NCBI GenBank assembly: GCA_017936985.1
Contig: JAGBEM010000004.1
Span: 1 to 10,378 of the forward strand
Source: Oscillospiraceae bacterium
GTDB taxonomy: Bacteria > Bacillota_A > Clostridia > Oscillospirales > Oscillospiraceae
Length of the DNA stretch: 10,378 nucleotides
Direction: 5' to 3'
Of the stretch, positions 7,786 through 10,378 are shown piece by piece (the stretch's first letter is position 1; the number at the start of each line of letters is the position of its first letter). The position numbers and the translations under genes were made by a program. The notes beneath the pieces were generated by a model. The model was not told where the DNA came from, did no database searches, and worked only from the letters and a program-made list of their open reading frames with translations.

Positions 7786-7814
7786 ATTATAATTTCTTAA
7801 GCAGCACAACTCAA
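7786..7814 (-). promoter_or_regulatory. sigma-A type promoter of the lipoprotein-exporter-redox operon
   Basis: On the minus strand TTGAGT (7809-7814) and a perfect TATAAT (7786-7791) are 17 bases apart. The start of transcription would fall near 7779-7780, giving a leader of about 55 bases before the lipoprotein ATG. No terminator or large gap occurs between the six genes downstream, so this single promoter could serve them all. Confidence 0.8.
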
Positions 7815-8054
7815 TAGAATGTGTTTATTTTGGGCGCATATGTGTCTATCCAGGGAGAATACAGGATAATTCTGAAACAGAAATGGTTATTATTTTGACT
7901 TCTCTCTATGAACAAACGTCTATCAGCCACAAACTCGCAGGGCTCCCTGCGGTAAAGAACAGCATCCAAAACCTTTCAGTCCATTTCCGATGCCGTCAAA
8001 CGGCAAGAGCCTATGCCGCTGGGCGGCACCTAACAAAACGAAATAAACAAATAA

Positions 8055-8097
8055 ATCCCTCCTGCGGTGCCTATCAAGGCAGTCTCGCAGGAGGGAT
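8055..8097 (-). terminator. long hairpin, terminator-like on the minus strand
   Basis: ATCCCTCCTGCG (8055-8066) pairs perfectly with CGCAGGAGGGAT (8086-8097), and TGCC/GGCA (8068-8071 with 8078-8081) extends the structure inside. On the minus strand it is followed by a T-rich run (TTTATTTGTTTATTTCG), as a terminator would be. No minus-strand gene ends here, so it may instead insulate the exporter promoter from transcription arriving from the right, or be a relic. Confidence 0.55.
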
Positions 8098-8121
8098 AAA
8101 ACTATCAATACGGATTCCGAT

Positions 8122-8151
8122 TTGCATTGTAGGTACTATGGCTATTATGCT
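8122..8151 (+). promoter_or_regulatory. weak candidate promoter for the integrase
   Basis: TTGCAT (8122-8127) and TATGCT (8146-8151) are 18 bases apart, about 98 bases before the integrase ATG. The match is moderate and no better candidate was seen closer to the gene. Confidence 0.3.
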
Positions 8152-8248
8152 GTAGTTTCCGCCAAAATCTTTGGTAGGTCTAGTGACTAGCAATTTCGCA
8201 AGTATTACGGTATTGTGTGTGCTGCCACAACGGAAGGAGGTTGATACA

Positions 8249-9400
8249 ATGGCAAAAAGACGAGCAAATGGTGAAGGAAGCCTGAGAAAGAGAAAGGATG
8301 GCCGCTGGGAAGGTCGGTATACCGCAGGAACGGACCCTGTCACCGGAAAAGCCATCATCAAGAATGTCCTGGGCAAGACCCAGGCCGAGGTCAAGGAAAA
8401 ACTGAAGAAAGCCATCGCGGAAAGCGAAAATTTGGATATCAAGCGGTCAGGTATGTACACGGTCGGCGAGTGGATGGACTTGTGGTACGAGGTCTACGCC
8501 AAGCCGAGGATTCGTGAGAGCACTGCCGTCTACTACAAAATGTTCATCGACACCCACATCCGCCCCAAGCTGGGTGATATCAAGCTGAATCAACTGCAAA
8601 CGATGGACATCCAAAGGCTGTATAACGAGCTCCGGGAAAACGGCAGAATCCGGAAAGAAATCAAAGACAAACAGCCGGGGCTGAGTGTCTCCTACATCCG
8701 GGGGATGCACAATATGCTGAAAAGCTGCCTGAACAGTGCGGTAGAGGAGCGGCTGATCCTGCGAAATCCGGCCATGGGGTGCAAGCTGCCGAAAGCGGAG
8801 AAAAAGGAAATGAAAGTGCTGACCCAGGAGCAGCTTGGGAGCTACCTCGCTGCCGCTGATAAAAGGGGCCTGCTTCCCATGTTCTTCCTGGAACTGACCA
8901 CGGGCCTGCGCAAGGGAGAACTGGTACCCCTGCTGTGGTCGGATGTAGATACGGCGAATATGACGATCTCCATCTCCAAGCAGGCTTACCGCACCAAAGG
9001 AGCACTGACGGTACAGCCGCCCAAGACCGACAACTCCATGCGAAAGATCGCCCTGTCCCCGGAAACCATGGAGCTTCTGAAACAGGAACACGACAAGCAC
9101 CCCGGCAATCCCTACCTGTTCCCCTCGCCGGTGAGCGGTGGAATGTACCACCCCGATTCGGTGGTAAAGCTCCATCAGAAGATCCTTAAGGATGCCGGGC
9201 TGGAGCACATCCGCTTCCATGATCTCAGACACACCTTCGCAACTCTGGCACTTCAAAATGGCATCGATGTGAAAACCGTATCCAGCATGCTGGGTCACAG
9301 CAGCGCCGGATTCACCCTTGCCACCTATACCCACGCCACGAACAAGGTACAGGAACAGGCGGCGGCAAAGATGGGAAACCTGCTGAAGCAGGCACTCTGA
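8249..9400 (+). CDS. tyrosine site-specific recombinase (phage/ICE-type integrase)
   Basis: Catalyses integration and excision of a mobile element by strand exchange through a covalent 3'-phosphotyrosine. The protein has 383 residues. The ATG follows AAGGAGG (8234-8240) by 8 bases, and the in-frame upstream extension has no such site. The N-terminal AP2-like arm-binding domain (about 5-52) carries GEGSLRKRKDGRWEGRY. A SAM-like core-binding domain (about 60-165) and a catalytic domain (about 175-375) follow. The catalytic set is complete: R221 in TTGLRKGEL, H324 and R327 in HDLRHTF, H350 in LGHSS and nucleophile Y360. It is therefore probably functional. G+C appears higher than in the kinase genes, in keeping with transfer. 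No excisionase, relaxase or phage structural gene is near, so it belongs either to a reduced element or to the end of one extending beyond what is seen. Confidence 0.95.
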   Translation: MAKRRANGEGSLRKRKDGRWEGRYTAGTDPVTGKAIIKNVLGKTQAEVKEKLKKAIAESENLDIKRSGMYTVGEWMDLWYEVYAKPRIRESTAVYYKMFIDTHIRPKLGDIKLNQLQTMDIQRLYNELRENGRIRKEIKDKQPGLSVSYIRGMHNMLKSCLNSAVEERLILRNPAMGCKLPKAEKKEMKVLTQEQLGSYLAAADKRGLLPMFFLELTTGLRKGELVPLLWSDVDTANMTISISKQAYRTKGALTVQPPKTDNSMRKIALSPETMELLKQEHDKHPGNPYLFPSPVSGGMYHPDSVVKLHQKILKDAGLEHIRFHDLRHTFATLALQNGIDVKTVSSMLGHSSAGFTLATYTHATNKVQEQAAAKMGNLLKQAL

Positions 9401-9425
9401 CATAGAAAGCCCCTCAAAGAAAAAG

Positions 9426-9464
9426 AAAACCTGCGCAGACCCGGATGGAATCTGCGCAGGTTTT
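9426..9464. terminator. bidirectional terminator between integrase and small gene
   Basis: AAAACCTGCGCAGA (9426-9439) and TCTGCGCAGGTTTT (9451-9464) form a perfect 14-base-pair stem with an 11-base loop. The stem ends in TTTT on both strands, and the minus strand continues CTTTTTCTTT, making an especially good terminator for the 73-residue gene. The stem starts 25 bases after the integrase stop. Confidence 0.88.
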
Positions 9465-9491
9465 CCAAGCTATTCACCATATTGGAATTGA

Positions 9492-9713
9492 TTATTCTGT
9501 GAAAGTGTATCTTAGAAAGTTGCCATTACCATCGCCAGTTGTAATAACAGTGTCGCCATTGGCATTTTTGGAAATGTCAATAATGGGGAATCTGCCGTTC
9601 TCTTTGACATATGCCTCGGGACTGTCTGCTTCGACTTCAATCAGTTCTTTCTTTGCATACTGTTCGCCGCCGCAAGAATTGATATCTTCAATAAAAACTT
9701 CGTATTCGTTCAT
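9492..9713 (-). CDS. small hypothetical protein, integrase-associated
   Basis: A 73-residue soluble protein with a strong ribosome binding site (AAGGAGA at 9721-9727, 7 bases before the ATG) and a terminator after its stop, so it is very likely real. It is acidic, with no signal peptide or membrane segment. The sequence alternates short strands: EYEVFIEDI, ELIEVEADSPEAYV, RFPIIDIS, DTVITTGD and FLRYTFTE. The opening and the VEADSPEAY segment loosely recall small DpnD/PcfM-type proteins of mobile elements, but this is only an impression. Lower G+C than the integrase. It is convergent with the integrase, consistent with cargo or accessory content of the same element. Function unknown. Confidence 0.75.
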   Translation of the reverse strand: MNEYEVFIEDINSCGGEQYAKKELIEVEADSPEAYVKENGRFPIIDISKNANGDTVITTGDGNGNFLRYTFTE

Positions 9714-9755
9714 GTTGGTATCTCCTTTTTGATTTGTAGTGTGGGTATTGATTGA

Positions 9756-9818
9756 TTATCCCAGCACATCCCAAACAGTGGCTTTACCGATGAAGTACCA
9801 TTTTTCTCTGTGAAACAT
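9756..9818 (-). CDS. possible 20-residue peptide upstream of the small gene
   Basis: Reads MFHREKWYFIGKATVWDVLG then stop. GAGAGGG lies 5 bases before its ATG, and it sits inside the otherwise long (about 150-base) leader of the 73-residue gene, ending 42 bases before that gene's start. It could be a leader peptide or a small protein of its own. It contains two tryptophans but no run of one amino acid that would indicate attenuation. Its short length means it may be chance. Confidence 0.35.
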   Translation of the reverse strand: MFHREKWYFIGKATVWDVLG

Positions 9819-9868
9819 ATATACCCTCTCTGTTCGACATATTCTTGTTTTCTGAACGGGTTACTAAC

Positions 9869-9897
9869 ATATTATCATACATTTGCATATCGTGCAA
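9869..9897 (-). promoter_or_regulatory. candidate promoter of the small integrase-linked gene(s)
   Basis: On the minus strand TTGCAC (9892-9897) and TAATAT (9869-9874) are 17 bases apart, placing the transcript start near 9862. An overlapping GATAAT is a second possible -10 with shorter spacing. Confidence 0.5.
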
Positions 9898-9899
9898 TG

Positions 9900-10112
9900 A
9901 TAACCTCTCAGCTTGGGATGCCATAACCCGGCACTTCTGAAAATTTTCCCGTTTGGGTCAAATCTGGGTCAGCAGCATTTCCCGATATTTTGCACGGTAG
10001 AAATGGTAACCCGATTTATGCAAACGGATTGCTCTTTTGGAGCACAAAGCACCGTTAGCTGATGCGGATTGCCGGTTCTATGCCCTGTATTTTTGATACC
10101 ACATATAAAAGA
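9900..10112. other. non-coding stretch with short repeats, between small gene and tRNAs
   Basis: No gene with a ribosome binding site was found. The stretch holds direct repeats TTGGGTCA and CTGGGTCA, two TTTCCCG copies (9946-9952 and 9979-9985), and a GTAACCCG that is the inverse of CGGGTTAC at 9857-9864. This density of short repeats is compatible with a recombination attachment region, though no core site can be defined from one sequence. Confidence 0.4.
9953..9971 (+). repeat. tandem direct repeats, candidate integrase arm sites
   Basis: TTGGGTCA (9953-9960) and CTGGGTCA (9964-9971) start 11 bases apart, one turn of the helix, so a protein would meet both on the same face of DNA. AP2-like N-terminal domains of tyrosine integrases bind short direct repeats of this kind. 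The link to the integrase at 8249-9400 is inferred. Confidence 0.4.
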
Positions 10113-10145
10113 AAAGTTCCGATTTCACGAAGAAATCGGAACTTT
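10113..10145 (-). terminator. terminator of the tRNA operon
   Basis: A perfect 14-base-pair stem (10113-10126 with 10132-10145) with a 5-base loop begins one base after the CCA end of tRNA-His. On the minus strand it is followed by TCTTTTATA. It marks the natural end of the tRNA transcript. Confidence 0.85.
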
Positions 10146-10146
10146 A

Positions 10147-10224
10147 TGGGGTGGATGATGGGAGTCGAACCCACGACCTTCAGAGCCACAATCTGACGCG
10201 CTAACCAACTGTGCTACATCCACC
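10147..10224 (-). tRNA. tRNA-His (GTG)
   Basis: Cloverleaf with acceptor GTGGATG/CATCCAC, anticodon stem TCAGA/TCTGA around loop TTGTGGC (anticodon GTG), and T arm GTGGG-TTCGACT-CCCAT. CCA is encoded at the 3' end. A G precedes position 1 and faces C73, the G-1:C73 identity pair specific to histidine tRNA; the span given includes G-1. The D stem (GCAC/GCGC) contains one A-C mismatch. Confidence 0.96.
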
Positions 10225-10259
10225 ATATTCTATTTTTATGCGCCAAGTACCAGCTAAGT

Positions 10260-10336
10260 TGGCACGCCAGGAGGGACTCGAACCCCCGACCTACTGCTTA
10301 GAAGGCAGTTGCTCTATCCAGCTGAGCTACTGGCGC
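10260..10336 (-). tRNA. tRNA-Arg (TCT)
   Basis: Acceptor GCGCCAG pairs with CTGGCGT (a G-T pair at the first position). The D arm is GCTC/GAGC. The anticodon stem ACTGC/GCAGT holds loop CTTCTAA with anticodon TCT, which reads AGA and AGG codons. The T arm is GGGGG-TTCGAGT-CCCTC, with encoded CCA. It lies 35 bases upstream of tRNA-His on the same strand. Confidence 0.96.
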
Positions 10337-10343
10337 ATTTCTA

Positions 10344-10378
10344 TGGAGCGGGTGACGGGAATCGGACCCGCGTATCCA
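10344..10378 (-). tRNA. partial tRNA, probably tRNA-Gly, cut by the window edge
   Basis: The 3' half only: T arm GCGGG-TCCGATT-CCCGT, acceptor 3' strand CACCCGC, discriminator T and encoded CCA. The implied 5' acceptor GCGGGTG and the CACCCGCTCCA end are typical of bacterial tRNA-Gly. The anticodon lies outside the window, so the identity (GCC or TCC) is inferred. Confidence 0.75.

Larger units (their letters stand above)
7815..8248. other. non-coding, hairpin-rich stretch upstream of the integrase
   Basis: Short reading frames here lack ribosome binding sites and look non-coding. Present are TTCTG-AAA-CAGAA (7870-7882), an imperfect direct repeat AGAAnTGnnTTnTATTTTG-like at 7816-7832 and 7879-7897, and hairpins at 7936-7951 (CGCAGG/CCTGCG), 7991-8005 (TGCCGT/ACGGCA), 8014-8028 (TGCCG/CGGCA) and 8055-8097. 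A CTAG-TGA-CTAG palindrome follows just before the integrase. One boundary between chromosome and mobile module probably falls in this stretch, but I cannot place it. Confidence 0.5.

Noticed and set aside
7908..7955. 15-residue frame starting at an ATG within 7900-7955
   Set aside because: No ribosome binding site, and it overlaps the 7936-7951 hairpin.
7883..8155. Plus-strand frame of 90 residues upstream of the integrase, including a possible excisionase
   Set aside because: No ribosome binding site, no helix-turn-helix pattern, and it runs through several hairpins, so it looks non-coding.
8074..8460. Minus-strand frame of 128 residues spanning the integrase start and upstream region
   Set aside because: Most of it mirrors the integrase N terminus, and it ends inside the 8055-8097 hairpin. 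No ribosome binding site was evident.
8447..9403. Minus-strand open frame of 318 residues opposite the integrase
   Set aside because: It is fully antisense to a gene with intact catalytic motifs. It has no recognisable domain and is rich in His, Gln and Gly as expected for a shadow frame.
9857..10024. Inverted repeat pair CGGGTTAC / GTAACCCG with TTTGCATA / TATGCAAA as a large palindrome
   Set aside because: The two elements occur in the same order on both sides rather than mirrored, so they do not form one inverted repeat.
1..10378. CRISPR array, insertion sequence ends, toxin-antitoxin pair or bacteriocin precursor
   Set aside because: No regularly spaced repeats, transposase, paired small toxin-like frames or GG-leader peptides were seen on either strand.

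Overview
The window looks like a chromosomal segment from a member of the Firmicutes, most likely a gut-type clostridium (Oscillospiraceae/Ruminococcaceae-like; this placement is inference). The grounds are strong AGGAGG-type ribosome binding sites, a GHKL/LytTR two-component pair, a ferredoxin-thioredoxin-reductase-like protein next to a thioredoxin, an AP2-like-arm tyrosine integrase, CCA-encoding tRNA genes and a G+C content near 50%.

Layout. (1) Bases 1-2226, plus strand: a consensus promoter drives a membrane GHKL histidine kinase and a LytTR response regulator that overlap by 4 bases, closed by a strong hairpin terminator. (2) Bases 2228-7814, minus strand, convergent with the first block: a consensus promoter (7786-7814) drives six tightly packed genes. 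In transcription order they are a lipoprotein, two ABC exporter half-transporters (overlapping ATGA), a trigger-factor-like peptidyl-prolyl isomerase lacking the ribosome-binding part, a thioredoxin with the unusual active site HCGAC, and a 66-residue ferredoxin-thioredoxin-reductase-like iron-sulfur protein. (3) Bases 7815-8248: non-coding and rich in hairpins. (4) Bases 8249-9464: a complete tyrosine site-specific recombinase with its own bidirectional terminator. (5) Bases 9492-9897, minus strand: a 73-residue unknown protein, a possible 20-residue peptide upstream, and a promoter. (6) Bases 9900-10112: non-coding, with a pair of direct repeats one helical turn apart that could be integrase arm sites. 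(7) Bases 10113-10378, minus strand: the end of a tRNA cluster (Gly partial, Arg-TCT, His-GTG) and its terminator.

How the genes may work together. Kinase and regulator form a signal pathway of the type that commonly senses peptides or envelope stress. The neighbouring operon couples a heterodimeric exporter and a surface lipoprotein to a folding catalyst and a thiol-reduction pair. That suggests export or detoxification of a peptide or thiol compound linked to redox-dependent protein folding. No agrD-like or bacteriocin precursor gene was seen in the window, so the substrate is unknown. The regulator-operon link rests only on adjacency. The integrase and its small neighbour form a short mobile-element-like module between the exporter promoter and the tRNA cluster. 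The element's ends could not be located.
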